Source of the DNA: Bostrychus sinensis | Taxonomy: Eukaryota; Chordata; Actinopteri; Gobiiformes; Eleotridae | DNA: 64,000 bases | Direction: 5' to 3' | Assembly (NCBI GenBank): GCA_020698575.1 | Contig: CM036241.1 | Span: 39,105,855-39,169,854, forward strand | Shown: one piece after another, positions 22,205 through 31,541 of the stretch | Layout of the letters: each line of letters starts with the position of its first letter | Numbering within the stretch: the first letter of the stretch is position 1 | The notes under the pieces: model-generated | Told to the model about the DNA's origin: nothing | The model's input: the letters and a program-made list of their open reading frames with translations, nothing else | The model's database searches: none | Position numbers and translations under genes: made by a program

Positions 22205-22374
22205 AACAAGGACTAAACCAGGTCTAAACCAGGACTAATCTAAACTAAACTAAACCAGGACTAATCTAAACTAAACTAAACTAAACCAGGACTAAACTAG
22301 GACAAAAGCATAACTAAAACAGGACTATTGGACTAAACCATTGTTAAATCAGGACTAAACTAGGACAAAAGCAT
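22205..22374 (+). repeat. 11-bp tandem array, left part
   Basis: Copies of CTAAACCAGGA and variants (CTAAACTAAACTAAAC runs, GGACAAAAGCAT). The array is interrupted at 22374 by the L2 LINE and continues at 24049. Confidence 0.85.
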
Positions 22375-22599
22375 CTAATCCAATTAATCCATGTTATTTT
22401 TATAGCATTATCTCAATATTTTACAAACAGACAGTGCTGCACAAGATTATAAAACAATAAATAAATAAATGAATAAATGCTCCATTTAACCTTACTAGCG
22501 TCCATTAAACAATAAAAACTAGTAAAATCAAATAAGAGCAATACAAAAAGCAATAAGTAAGTAAAAACAACAAAATAAATAAAACAAAACAATAAAAAT

Positions 22600-24040
22600 A
22601 AACATAGTTAAAAGCCAGAGAATAAACGTGGGTCTTAAGATGAGATGTAAAACATTCGACTGTGGGGGCGGCTCTGATGTGGGAAGGCAGAGTGTTCCAC
22701 AGTCTCCCCTGGTTTTAAGTCTCATCTTAAGCTGAGGACACACTACACGATTTTTTTGCCCGATTTTATAATGATTCACAGTTGCAGCGAGTCTTTACCA
22801 GTCAACAACAGTTGCAGGGAATCGTAATCACCAGTCGACCCTGAAATCCGTTAGTGTGTGATGTTCAAAGACTCGAATTGGCAAGTGTGTGTGCCGCAAA
22901 AACCCGGCCTGATGTCAGTCGCAAGCAATCAAACATGTTTGAATTTTAAAGCCAACTCTGGACGCACACTCCTGTAGTGTGGGCTGTTTACAGATCCATC
23001 TGGGAATTCATGGTGTCCAGCGGCCAATGAAACACAGTTGATGGGACACAGGAAATAGCGTCAGGACGCAGACGAAGAAACAGGAAGCGGTGGGAAAATA
23101 TAAGCGGAAATTTGAAGAAGAAGAAAACATAAACAACCATGGCAAACACCGAAGAAAGTTGAGCGCTACCCAAGCGAAACTGGATACATAGCCGTTTTTT
23201 CTTTCCCTTTTTCCAAACAGATAGCTACGCACACAACGGCAACAGCGACCCAGGTAGCGTCCATGTTTGTTTAGCATTTAGTTCTCGCGAGTTCCCCGCC
23301 AGAGTTTGCTGCGTTTGTTTGGCGTCAGTTGCAGTTACAGATCTTGTAGTGTGTGAGGCGCAGTCGTTAAATGTTTGAGCCCCAGTCTTTCAGTCATCAG
23401 AACTAAATTTGCTGAAACCAGTCGTTAGTGTGTGCTCCTAGTCTTTTCAGAATTTGTAACGACTGAGAAAATCGTGTAGTGTGTCCCCAGCTTTAGGAAC
23501 CACGAGCTGGAGCTGGCCCTCAGACCTCAGTGAATGTGCCGGTGTGTAAATTTGTATGAGGTCTGTAATGTACCATGGGCCCAGTCCATTTAACTCCTTA
23601 AAAACAAACAATAAAATCAATTCTAAATTGAACAGAAAGCCAGTGCAGGGATGTTTGTGCTTTTTAGTTCCTGTTAAAAGCTGCCCTGCAGAGTTCTGGA
23701 CTAACTGTAAGCAAGAAAGTGCGTTTTGGGTGATTCCAGTGTAAAGTGCATTACAGTAGTTCAGATGTGACAAAATAAAAGCATGCATGACTTGCTCAAA
23801 CTGTTTAAAAGATAAAATAGGTTTGATTTTAGATAATAGCCGAATATGAAAAAAAACAACTAAATTTTATGATAATTTTATTTTATGTTAATCTGTTTGT
23901 CCAGTTTAAAATTACTTTCTGTAGTGTAGAGGATGGGCCCCAGAACTGATCCCTGGGGGACTCCACAGTTCAGAAGGGTGGTGGGTGAGGTGGTGTCCCC
24001 CAGTCTGACAGCAAAGCACCTCCCAGACAGGTATGACCTG
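22600..24040 (-). pseudogene. L2-type reverse transcriptase remnant
   Basis: Reading the minus strand from 24040 downward: a palm segment with SYLSGRCFAVRLGD and the RT box CGVPQGSVLGPIL (about 24035-23930). A deletion has removed the FADD-type catalytic box. The reading resumes with HAFILSHLNYCNALYTGI and LQLVQNSAGQLLTGT, then FKELNGLGPWYITDLI and LRSEGQLQLVVPK (23788-23496). After the 766-bp Harbinger-like insertion it continues MRLKTRGDC...at 22726, where a frameshift obscures the expected RLWNSLP region. Loss of the catalytic aspartates makes it dead. L2/CR1-group assignment rests on these tail motifs. Confidence 0.88.
22730..23492. mobile_element. PIF/Harbinger-like non-autonomous element
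   Basis: A 763-bp element with inverted termini AGCTGAGGACACACTACACG and CGTGTAGTGTGTCCCCAGCT, flanked by TTA at 22727-22729 and 23493-23495. The 3-bp TTA duplication is the PIF/Harbinger signature. Excising it with one TTA restores the LINE frame (VVPK joined to MRLKTRGD), an internal proof of the boundaries. Internal words such as CACACTAACGACTGG and CAGTCGTTAGTGTGTG recur in both orientations near the ends. No transposase domain was recognised. Confidence 0.9.
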
Positions 24041-24048
24041 AAAAGCAT

Positions 24049-24215
24049 GACTAAAACAGGAGTACACCAGGACCAAACCAGGACTATACATGGACTAAAC
24101 CAACTACTAACAACTAACTCAGGACTAAACTAAGCCAGGACTAATCTATGACAAAAGCATAACTAAGACCGGACTAAACCAGGGCTGAACCAGAGCTGAA
24201 CTAGGACTAAGCAAG
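24049..24215 (+). repeat. 11-bp tandem array, right part
   Basis: Continuation of the array from 22374 beyond the L2 insertion: CTAAAACAGGAGTA, ACCAGGACCAAACCAGGAC and similar units, fading at about 24215. Confidence 0.8.
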
Positions 24216-25257
24216 GAAATACAAAATATACGTACCTTGAGATCTAGACAGACTTTTTGACCCATTAAACGTCTATCTCAAAAAGGAGAGATGCCCAGAC
24301 TACCCTCTCCCCAGACACTTCCTTGTATTATGTTTAAATCCAGACCTGGACCTCAAACTGGGGATCTTCTAGTTCTGGGGTAAATGCTCATTCCATTTAG
24401 ACAACCCACAGACCATTGTTTTGATTTAGACTGCAGTACCATTTTCAAACCAGTAGAGTGCATGCTGCTTAGAGTACCTTTAAAATCAATGGAAAAAATG
24501 CAATTTTTTTTAGATGCTTTTGTTGTATGCTTTTCAGTTAAAAGTTGAGTGGCAGAATTTTGGACTAGTTGCAGTTGAGAAAGTGCAGTTTGTTGTTATA
24601 AAGTTAGTTATAAAAGAATGAGTCACTGTTTCAAAATGTCAGTGCTATTCATTAATGAATAGCATTGGTCTATTCTTTACTGTTTTGAAATAAAAAGGCT
24701 TTTTTTGGCTCAATGGATAGAGAATTTACCCTTGAACTAGAAGATACCTGATTAGAGTCCAGGTTTAATAATGGCCCAAAGAAGGAAGCTATGGTTAGTT
24801 TTAGGTGTGGATCTGGAACACTGTCTGGATCCAGAGATACTACCTCCAGCCACAAGGGGTCAGTGCATCAGTGCATCTTGAAATATTTAAAAAAAGTAAA
24901 CTTGCCAATCTAAAATGTATCTATCCACCAAGATGTAGTCTTGTTTACAGCTCAGTTACTGCTGGATCCATTTAAATAAGTAAGTGAGTCATGTCTTGGA
25001 GAATTTGAGCCTCTGCCAAACACTCCAGTCCCACTCATGTTTCTTTTAGTAAGGAGTCAATAAATGATACTGAAGAGTGAAGTGAAGTCAAGTTATGTTT
25101 AAGAGCTGTTGGAAATGGGAGATTCCTGGATTATTCAGGAGAAGTTTGTCACTAAAATCTCCCCGGATTAGGACACGACTCAGGCAACATTAAAAATAAA
25201 AAGAGGAAAAATGGATTTGAAAGTGAAGCCGATATATCTAACCCTGTCCTCTGTAGG
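24216..25257. other. Non-coding stretch containing a dispersed repeat
   Basis: 24401-24485 is an inverted copy of 39757-39840 (see that entry). The rest shows no gene. The minus-strand open frame at 24670-24855 has no recognisable domain. Confidence 0.45.
24401..24485 (-). repeat. Dispersed repeat, inverted partner of 39757-39840
   Basis: CCACAGACCATTGTTTTGAT, TTTAGACTGCAGTAC and AAACCAGTAGAG followed by GCATGCTGC match the complement of the 39.8-kb copy over about 80 bases with few differences. The edge word AGGTGCTGTAGGCAGCATG in the 39.8-kb orientation is typical of a fish MITE end. Confidence 0.75.
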
Positions 25258-25697
25258 CCTGATTTAGTCTTGTCCTGGATTGGGCCCATCACAGATCTAG
25301 TTTTGTACTTGTTTAGGCCAAATTAAGTCCTGGTTATGTCCTGGTTTATATCTGGTTTAGTCCTGGCTTAGACCTGATTTAGTCCTGGCTTAATTTTGTC
25401 TTAGACCAGGATAAATCAAGGACTAGATCGGGTCTAAATCTGGACTAAACCAGATTTAACCAAGGACTAAATCAGGTCTAAACCAGAAATAAACTTGGAC
25501 AAGTAAGGATTAAATCAGAAGTAAACCAAGACAAATCAAGGACTAGATCAGGTCTAAATCAGGATTAAACCAGATCTAACCCAGGACAAAACCAGAAGTA
25601 AACCAGGACAAAAACAAAGACTACATCAGAAATAAACCACGACAAGACTAGAACAAAACAAGGACTAAATCAGGTCTAAATCAGGACTAAACCATCT
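25258..25697. repeat. 11-bp array with a strand switch
   Basis: From 25258 to about 25400 the units read on the complement (TCCTGGTTTAG, TCCTGGCTTAG). From about 25400 to 25697 they read CTAAACCAGGA/CTAAATCAGGT. The two halves are therefore an inverted repeat able to fold back on itself. No flanking terminal repeats or duplications were found. Confidence 0.85.
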
Positions 25698-26161
25698 TTG
25701 TCCTATTTTTAAAACTTCAAACTGAAAAACAAATTTGGCCATTCTTCTGTATTGTTACAGTGAGTTTACATCTGAGCCGAATTCAAAGGTAAAAAGGACA
25801 AAATGGAGGACGAACAGGAAACGACTGTACCTCAGAGACAGGTGATCCATCAGGACAGAGAGGGGGTGGGGCTTATCACCACCAGCCAATCAGACACCAG
25901 CATTCAGTCCCATTGTAATTCAACCTAAACATCTGCCACTGGTACAGATGTGGATTCCTGCTTTGTTGGACGTGTCCAAGGACAACCGGCAAGGCCCCAC
26001 AAGAGAAGACATTTTTAGCATCAAACATATGTAAAAAGAGACTAGAGGAGAAGACGCCTTGATGGGACGTTCAATCGGGACAGGGTGTAGAATCATCCAA
26101 AAGACAGTTAAGGCCAAAGAGGAACATTACAGATAAAACAACACACACATACAGGTAAATG
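25698..26161. other. Non-coding stretch, no feature recognised
   Basis: A minus-strand open frame at 25920-26117 lacks known motifs. Nothing else is seen. Confidence 0.4.
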
Positions 26162-26823
26162 TCCACAGACACACGTGTACAGGTGAAGAGTGTCTCTAAA
26201 TTACAGTGGCCCTGAGGTGCAACATCAAAATTTGTCCTCTAGAGAAATAAAAGCAGAGGTAGATTAAAAAAAAAAATCTTCCTTAAAAATAAATCCAACC
26301 CTAAAATTAAAAAAATAATATACAGAAAATTAAAATAAATGTTTAGCTGAACCCTTTTAAAATTTGAGGCAGGGTTTTCTTTTTGTGGTTGTTTTAATTT
26401 AAAAGGGGGAGACATTTTGGGAAAACAGTGCCATCTTTTTTAATTTGCTGTGTTTTTATTTTTATTTTTTTAGACAAATTTATTTTATTTTGATGAGTGA
26501 GATTTTTTTTTTAAGTTTATAAAAAATTGAGACATGGCTTCATTTTAACTGACTTTTTTTTTCATTTTTAAAGGTATGTTTCTTTTTTGAGGTACACATT
26601 TATCTTTCATCTTCCTCTGCCTGTTCTAGTAGACAAAAACAATTTTGATGATGCTCCTTTTTTTAATAGAGACATTTATTAAAAATTTTCATATATTCTT
26701 TTATAAATTTGAGGGATGGGTTTTTATTTTTCTGGTGGACAAAAACAATTTTGATGTTGCACCTCAGGGCCACCGTACTCATTTTCCACTGATACATGTG
26801 TACAGGTGAAGAGTGTCTCTAAA
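26162..26823 (+). repeat. Direct repeat pair of about 39 bp flanking a MITE
   Basis: TGTACAGGTGAAGAGTGTCT with its flanks occurs at 26162-26200 and again at 26785-26823, with about four differences. The MITE at 26204-26775 lies between the copies. Without it they would be a tandem repeat of about 50 bp. Confidence 0.8.
26204..26775. mobile_element. TA-flanked fold-back MITE (mariner-type)
   Basis: A 572-bp element with inverted termini CAGTGGCCCTGAGGTGCAAC and GTTGCACCTCAGGGCCACCG extending about 35 bases. TA flanks it at 26202-26203 and 26776-26777. The left half is A-rich and the right half T-rich, so it can fold along much of its length. The TA duplication points to Tc1/mariner mobilisation. 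No coding sequence is present. Confidence 0.85.
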
Positions 26824-27004
26824 GACATCCTCCATGTCCCTTTGTGTCTCTTTGTGTCTTTCTATGTCTCATCTTGCTGCTAACAAAGCCACATTTCCAC
26901 TGAACCAGCTCCTGATCCAACATGGCACCCCTTGGTTTTTATTTTTTAATTGGATTTTTTGTCCCTCCCGGTCTCATTCGTCTCGCAGCAGAAGTGGGTT
27001 AGTG

Positions 27005-27115
27005 CAGACGACCATGTTGTAATGCGCTCTGATCAGCTGTAATTAATGGCATTTGTTAATTGGGACTGGCTCCTGTGGGAGGCTGGCTCAGCATTACTGC
27101 ACACTGTGGACTAAA
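27005..27115. other. Candidate conserved non-coding element
   Basis: A short unique block with CTGATCAGCTGTAATTAATG and TTGTTAATTGGGACTGG (homeodomain-like ATTA cores and an E-box CAGCTG). The judgement is by texture only. Confidence 0.33.
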
Positions 27116-27576
27116 ACTGGGGAAAATGGGAGTAAAATAATGTTATTAAAGGACTAAGGAGTAGGGGAAAGAAAGATTAAACAAGCACCTAACCAGGTCT
27201 AAATCATCTTAAGAGTCTTGTTGGTTCTAGTTGCAGGATTAAAGCTAGGATTAACACATTTAACTGTCACCTCTATGGCTCTGTAGGAGTTATTTCATCA
27301 TTATTAATAAATATTGAACTATATGAGAACAAGTAAAGTCTGTTAAATGAGCACAAATGTTCCCAAGTCCAAACTACAAATCCTGTTATGTCAGGAGAGC
27401 AGGGAGAGCCCCAAATGAACAGATATTTTTAGTAACAAACGTGCGTAAAAAGGAGACAACATGACATTATGATGGGACATTCAGTCAATACACAGGATCA
27501 GCCGAAGGACAGAGGAGACAAGGACAGAGGAGACAAGGACAGAGGAGACAGAGAACAAAGCAGAAATATGGAAGAA
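27116..27576. other. Non-coding stretch, short ACAGAGGAGACAAGG triplication
   Basis: At about 27508-27552 the 15-base unit GGACAGAGGAGACAA is repeated three times in tandem. Scattered 11-bp array-like words (GGACTAAGGAG, ACCAGGTCTAAATC) occur at 27100-27210. No gene is seen. Confidence 0.6.
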
Positions 27577-27797
27577 CTGCCATTCCCAAAGTCAAGAGTG
27601 TCGTGTTCCCCTTAAAAAAAACTATAATCTCATGCAGACCCACAACAATAAAACAAAACAAAACAAAAACAGACTGTTGACAATAAATTATGTTAATAAT
27701 CATCATTTTTATGTACTTCATCAACATCAGAACCCCCCCCCCCCCCCCCCCCCCGTCATGGCCCACTGGGGGTCCCGAGATCCCAGTTTGGCACACA
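27577..27797. mobile_element. Diverged hAT MITE, same family as 3902-4194
   Basis: The left end CTGCCATTCCCAAAGTCAAG matches CAGCCATTCCCAAAGTCAAG at 3902. Shared interior words include AGAGTGT, CAATAAAAC and CCACTGGGGGTCCC/CCACAGGGGGCCAC. The right end is worn (CCAGTTTGGCACACAG). A run of 22 C (27733-27754) sits where the 3.9-kb copy has a C7 run, so the run grew from a shorter one. Confidence 0.7.
27733..27754. repeat. Poly-C tract
   Basis: About 22 consecutive C, able to form G-quadruplex or i-motif structures. Confidence 0.95.
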
Positions 27798-28006
27798 GAA
27801 GGAAATAAATTTACAAAAATTTACTAACAGAAATAAAGTGTTAGTATTCTGTCTTTAGGCTTGCATGTCCAGCTCACCATTAGTGAGCATGAGGATACAG
27901 GAGGAGGAGGATTTTTGGTGCACACCAAAGGTTCAAGGTCTTCAAGGTTTTCCCATCCCTGTCCTCATCATACAGAGCAAAAATGAATTCATTTTCATAT
28001 TTTTAA

Positions 28007-28459
28007 CCCTCTAAATGCCAGCTTGTTAACATAATTCCATATATTTGTAAATAAAACATTATTAACATGCAAAGTGTTTTTAGTTTGTGCAGGATTACCA
28101 GTCCCAGATAGGTCACTGATTAGCATTAACACTGACATACATACATGTACTGACGTACATTTTTACTTTCTGTGTTATTACAAAAAAAATAAAATAAAAT
28201 CTTTCTCTTGCAATGGCAGTAGAGAGAAAATAAGTGATTTTAATGCAAGTCAATTTGACAAAAAATGGCTTTAAGAGGAAGAATGTGAGTTTTTTTTTTA
28301 TTATTAGACAGTATTTTAGCATTTTAGAAGGTGAAATTCCAAAATTCATTTATTAATAAACATCTTTGTCAAATATCATCACCCTAGCATAAAAATTCCC
28401 AACTGAGAGCAAAAAATACATTTGAAAAACCCTAAAAGGGAGCCAGAGGGGCCTGAGGG
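28007..28459 (+). mobile_element. piggyBac-like MITE
   Basis: A 453-bp element beginning CCCTCTAAATGCCAGC right after TTAA (28003-28006) and ending GGGGCCTGAGGG before TTCA (28460-28463, a one-base change from TTAA). CCCTC/GAGGG ends at a TTAA target are the piggyBac pattern. A longer inverted copy lies at 59178-59843. The element has no transposase. Confidence 0.75.
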
Positions 28460-28482
28460 TTCAGAACCAAACCCGGACAAAG

Positions 28483-28509
28483 CAAAAAAAAAAAAAAAAA
28501 AAAAAAAAA
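28483..28509. repeat. Poly-A tract
   Basis: A run of about 27 A. Confidence 0.95.
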
Positions 28510-28619
28510 GATTTAAAGTTGGACAAAACCAAAACTAAGCAGTGGTCTGTTCTTCAAATTTAAGCCCCAAGAGCAGAACTAAAAGAAGAAGCTGTCTCTA
28601 AACTCAGCTAAATCAGGAC

Positions 28620-28681
28620 TTGAACTGCAAAACACTCCTGAGTACCGCTATTGGGACCTGTACCACACTTGACAACCACTG
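28620..28681 (-). mobile_element. Solo hAT-type terminus
   Basis: The complement starts CAGTGGTTGTCAAGTGTGG and continues TACAGGTCCC, CGGTACTCAGGAGT. This matches the left end of the element at 36147 (CAGTGGTTCTTAAACTGTGG, TACAGGTCCC, TGGTACTCAGGAGT). The other end and a duplication were not found. Confidence 0.65.
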
Positions 28682-28949
28682 CTGTAAAGTGATACCCCAT
28701 AGTTGCATGCTGTCAAACAACCACCAGTTTAAAAATATCTCTAAACACCAACCTAGTATCCAGTCTCCAGCCAGTGTGGAGGCCATTTGAACCATTCCAC
28801 ATTATCAAACATCCGCTTACTGTCCACAGTCCCTCATTAGCTCCTGTCTTTGTGTTAGTCCAGGGATTAGTCCGGTCCAGGTGTCTGTCGCCGTCACAAT
28901 TAATCCAGGACAAATGGACTTTTACCCCTCATCTTCTCCTTTCTCTAAC
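28682..28949. other. Non-coding stretch, no feature recognised
   Basis: Open frames on both strands at 28713-28998 lack domains. Confidence 0.4.
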
Positions 28950-29160
28950 CCGCCGCTCACCTCTCCACGATAACGCCACAGCTTGTAATCCCTTATAGGC
29001 CGTAATAAGGCGCTATTGTTGGCGGTTACAGCCAATCATTGTCTCTCGGCGTTTCCCCGTTTGGTTCGGTCATTAATCTTTTGTGCAAGCGGTAAAAGAG
29101 GACATTATTGGGACTTATTACAATATGAAGGATTATAATTGTTCTGGCTGGTGAGGTGAG
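28950..29160. other. Candidate conserved non-coding element
   Basis: A unique, relatively CpG-rich block with GCCGTAATAAGGCGCTATTG, GCCAATCATTG and GGTCATTAATC. It is unlike the surrounding repeats. Conservation is inferred from texture, and no open frame explains it. Confidence 0.35.
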
Positions 29161-29280
29161 GCGCGCACTAACTGTCTTTAAAAAAAAAAAAAAAAAGAAG
29201 AAGAAAAAACCTCATTTAATCAGGACACGGACAATTAACAAGCATTAGACAGAATGGAGAGGAGGGACTGAGGAGAGAAA

Positions 29281-29615
29281 CCAGGACTAAACCAGTACTG
29301 AACTAGGGCAAAACCAGGACTAAAAAAGATTTTAAAAGGGCTAAACCAGGACTGCAAAAGGTCTGAACTAGGACTAAATAAGAAGTAAACAAGGACTGAA
29401 CCATTACTGAACCAGGACTAAACCACGACTAAACCAGGTCTAAATCAGGGCTAAATAATTAAGGACTAAACTAGGGCTGAACCAAGACTAAATTTGAGAC
29501 CAAACCAGATGTGTACCAGAACTGAACTAGAACTGAACTATGGCTAAACCAGGTTCTAAACTAGGATGAAACCAGGTCTAAACCAGGACTAAATCAACTC
29601 TAAACTTGGGCTAAA
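29281..29615 (+). repeat. 11-bp tandem array
   Basis: About 30 diverged CTAAACCAGGA-type units with CTGAACTAGGG and CTAAACCACGA variants. It ends in an A-rich CAAACAAACATACAAAC run. Confidence 0.85.
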
Positions 29616-29751
29616 CAGAGCACCCACAAACAAACATACAAACAAAAAAACAACAGAATAAACAAAACCAAAATTAGGCCTATTTTACCCCCAAAAAACT
29701 GCTTTTACTCTGCATCTGTGTGGCAGTTTAAGCTGGAATTTATTTTAATTT

Positions 29752-29855
29752 TAGCCCTGGTTTAGTCCTGGTTTAGTCCTGGTTTAGTCCTGGTTTTGTC
29801 CTGGTTTAGTCCTGGTTTTGTCCTGGTTTAGTCCTGGCTGAGTCCTGGTTTCTCC
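29752..29855 (-). repeat. 11-bp tandem array, opposite strand and nearly perfect
   Basis: About nine close copies of TCCTGGTTTAG (with some TCCTGGTTTTG). They are on the strand opposite to the array at 29281-29615 and much more uniform. The pair forms a large inverted repeat with a spacer of about 135 bp. Confidence 0.9.
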
Positions 29856-31228
29856 TCATATCTCCTGTACTCTCCTCCTCTCTCTGAATCTTTAATGTTG
29901 TCCTCCATCTTGTCTCGATCCTGTCTCTCGGTCCAGTGCACACGCCGATCCTAAACAGTGTCCGGGTTAAATTTACATGAAACTTTAGCCCAATTATCCT
30001 CCTCTGTCGCGGCTTTTCGACCAACCTGGCAACGCTCGGCTGGTTCGGTGACACCGTCCTCGGGAGCAGGTGCAACAAAAACACAAGATTTATGCAAGGA
30101 GACAGGGGACAGGTGGGTAAGGAGCCCTCCGGTTGTATGCTGAATAATAAAAACTGTGATTTGATGTGATGAATAAAACAGACAAGATTCAAATGATATG
30201 CTTTATTAAGACATTGTGTAGGAGAAAAGACAAGAATTGGGTTTAGATCAATTTATACTTGGCTGCAAAGAGACTGCAGACATTACAGGTGGCAGATAGG
30301 TCATAGAGAGAAGGAAAAAAAAAACTGAATGACAATGTGAATTTAGTCGTTGTATAGTCCTGGTTCCATGTTTATACTTTTTAGACCTGGTTTTAGTTTT
30401 GATAGTGAGGATATTTGTTTAAATGATGTGTGCAGATTTACAGTATATTTGCTCCTACAGAAATAATAACTCCAGTAACAGTAGGCTACACAGGGTCACA
30501 TGGCTCTTAATGAAACAAATGCAGGAAGGCTTTTAAATTTTTTCAAATTTTATTCTCTGCATCAGTTATGTGTGGGCCACATTTCAGGCTGAATAAAAGA
30601 CCAGAAGCAGAAGTCTGTCTCCAGCAGTAGTGAGTATCTGTCAGGTTATTACTCAGGCAAGTGTTCAGGTCACAGGGCTCTCACTACAGACACATGCGCA
30701 TGTGTCTTGCCCTTTACAAACACGCACTGTCACCTGGACCTTCTCCTGAAATCTTCAGAGAGTAGTGAAACACAAACTCGGATCAAAGTGGAGTGCAAGA
30801 ATAAATGGTAGATTTTTTTTTCTTTTTACCAGAACACTAGCAGGCAATACTAAACTGTATGAAGATATTTATAATTTTATATTATTTACTCTTTATTGAT
30901 GGCATGGAAAGGACACAAGTACAAGGTGTCTGCAGAAGAAGGTATCCTAAGCAAGAGTTGAACCTGTGACCTCCTGATCCTAGCTGGGCGAGCCAGCCTC
31001 TCCTTCTTTATATTTGACAGCTGAGTCTGGTTTCCCTGGACCTGTCCTATCACAGCCATTTGTCTGCAGCCTGTCCTGCAAATGTGGAAGCTAACCAAGG
31101 TAGTGCTATACCAAGCTAATTTAATAACTTCTCTGAGCTGATTAACAGTGTTTAGTGCTTTCCTTCTTCACCTGTTGATTCTGCTGAAGGCCTCATTGTT
31201 GTTCAGTCCTCTGTGGGATTTTTTTGGC
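29856..31228. other. Non-coding stretch, no gene recognised
   Basis: The minus-strand open frame 29806-30192 begins inside the array and shows no domain. 30960-31005, read on the complement, looks faintly tRNA-like (GGTTCAACTC) but does not fold into a clear tRNA. No exon is supported. Confidence 0.4.
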
Positions 31229-31541
31229 GTTTTAACAACAGTAAAGTCCCGTTGATGTCTGACATGGCAACCACATTTAAACAAACCTACTTTCTCTGCA
31301 TGTCTGCTGCTGCCCCATTCAGAAATAAGTACAGAGCTGCTCAGAATACAACATATTCTGGTGGTTATGGTAAAACCTGCAAACTGCCATGTTTGTTTTC
31401 AGTCAGTGGTGCACTGCTTGGTTTCTCTGATTGGTTATTCCGCCTGTGATTGTTCCGCCCATAGAAACTAAATTTAAGTAGAGGGGTACCCGACTAACTT
31501 CTTTGTATAGAATGGGAAAAAGAGTTTGTCTGGCCTGCCAG
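31229..31541 (+). repeat. Dispersed unclassified repeat, copy C (most complete)
   Basis: It contains both the 5' block shared with 9643-9775 and the 3' block shared with 14549-14670. The shared words in order are TTTTAACAACAGTAAAGTCC, TTCAGAAATAAGTACAGAG, CTGATTGGTTA, TGATTGTTCCGCCCATAGAA and TTTGTATAGAAT. No terminal inverted repeats or tail were recognised, so the class is unknown. Confidence 0.7.

Larger units (their letters stand above)
22375..24040 (-). mobile_element. L2-type LINE fragment inserted into the 11-bp array
   Basis: A minus-strand non-LTR retrotransposon. Perfect 8-bp duplications AAAAGCAT flank it at 22367-22374 and 24041-24048. Both sides are 11-bp array sequence, so the array is the target. 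The 3' end (low coordinate) has a GTGCAGCACTGTCTG-like motif in the minus-strand reading and ends in a short ATTAATTGGATTAG-like tail. It is 5'-truncated within the reverse transcriptase and has an internal deletion. A PIF/Harbinger-like element (22730-23492) is inserted in its coding tail. Confidence 0.9.

Noticed and set aside
22528..22779. 83-aa minus-strand open frame as a gene
   Set aside because: It spans the junction between the L2 LINE tail and the Harbinger-like insertion, and is a chance fusion.
28540..28681. Small element between CAGTGGTCTGTTC and CAACCACTG
   Set aside because: The 8-bp flanks do not match. Only the right terminus is supported by homology to other copies.
30955..31010. 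tRNA-like sequence on the minus strand (GGTTCAACTC)
   Set aside because: Only a B-box-like word is convincing. I could not pair an acceptor stem or anticodon arm, and no SINE tail is evident.
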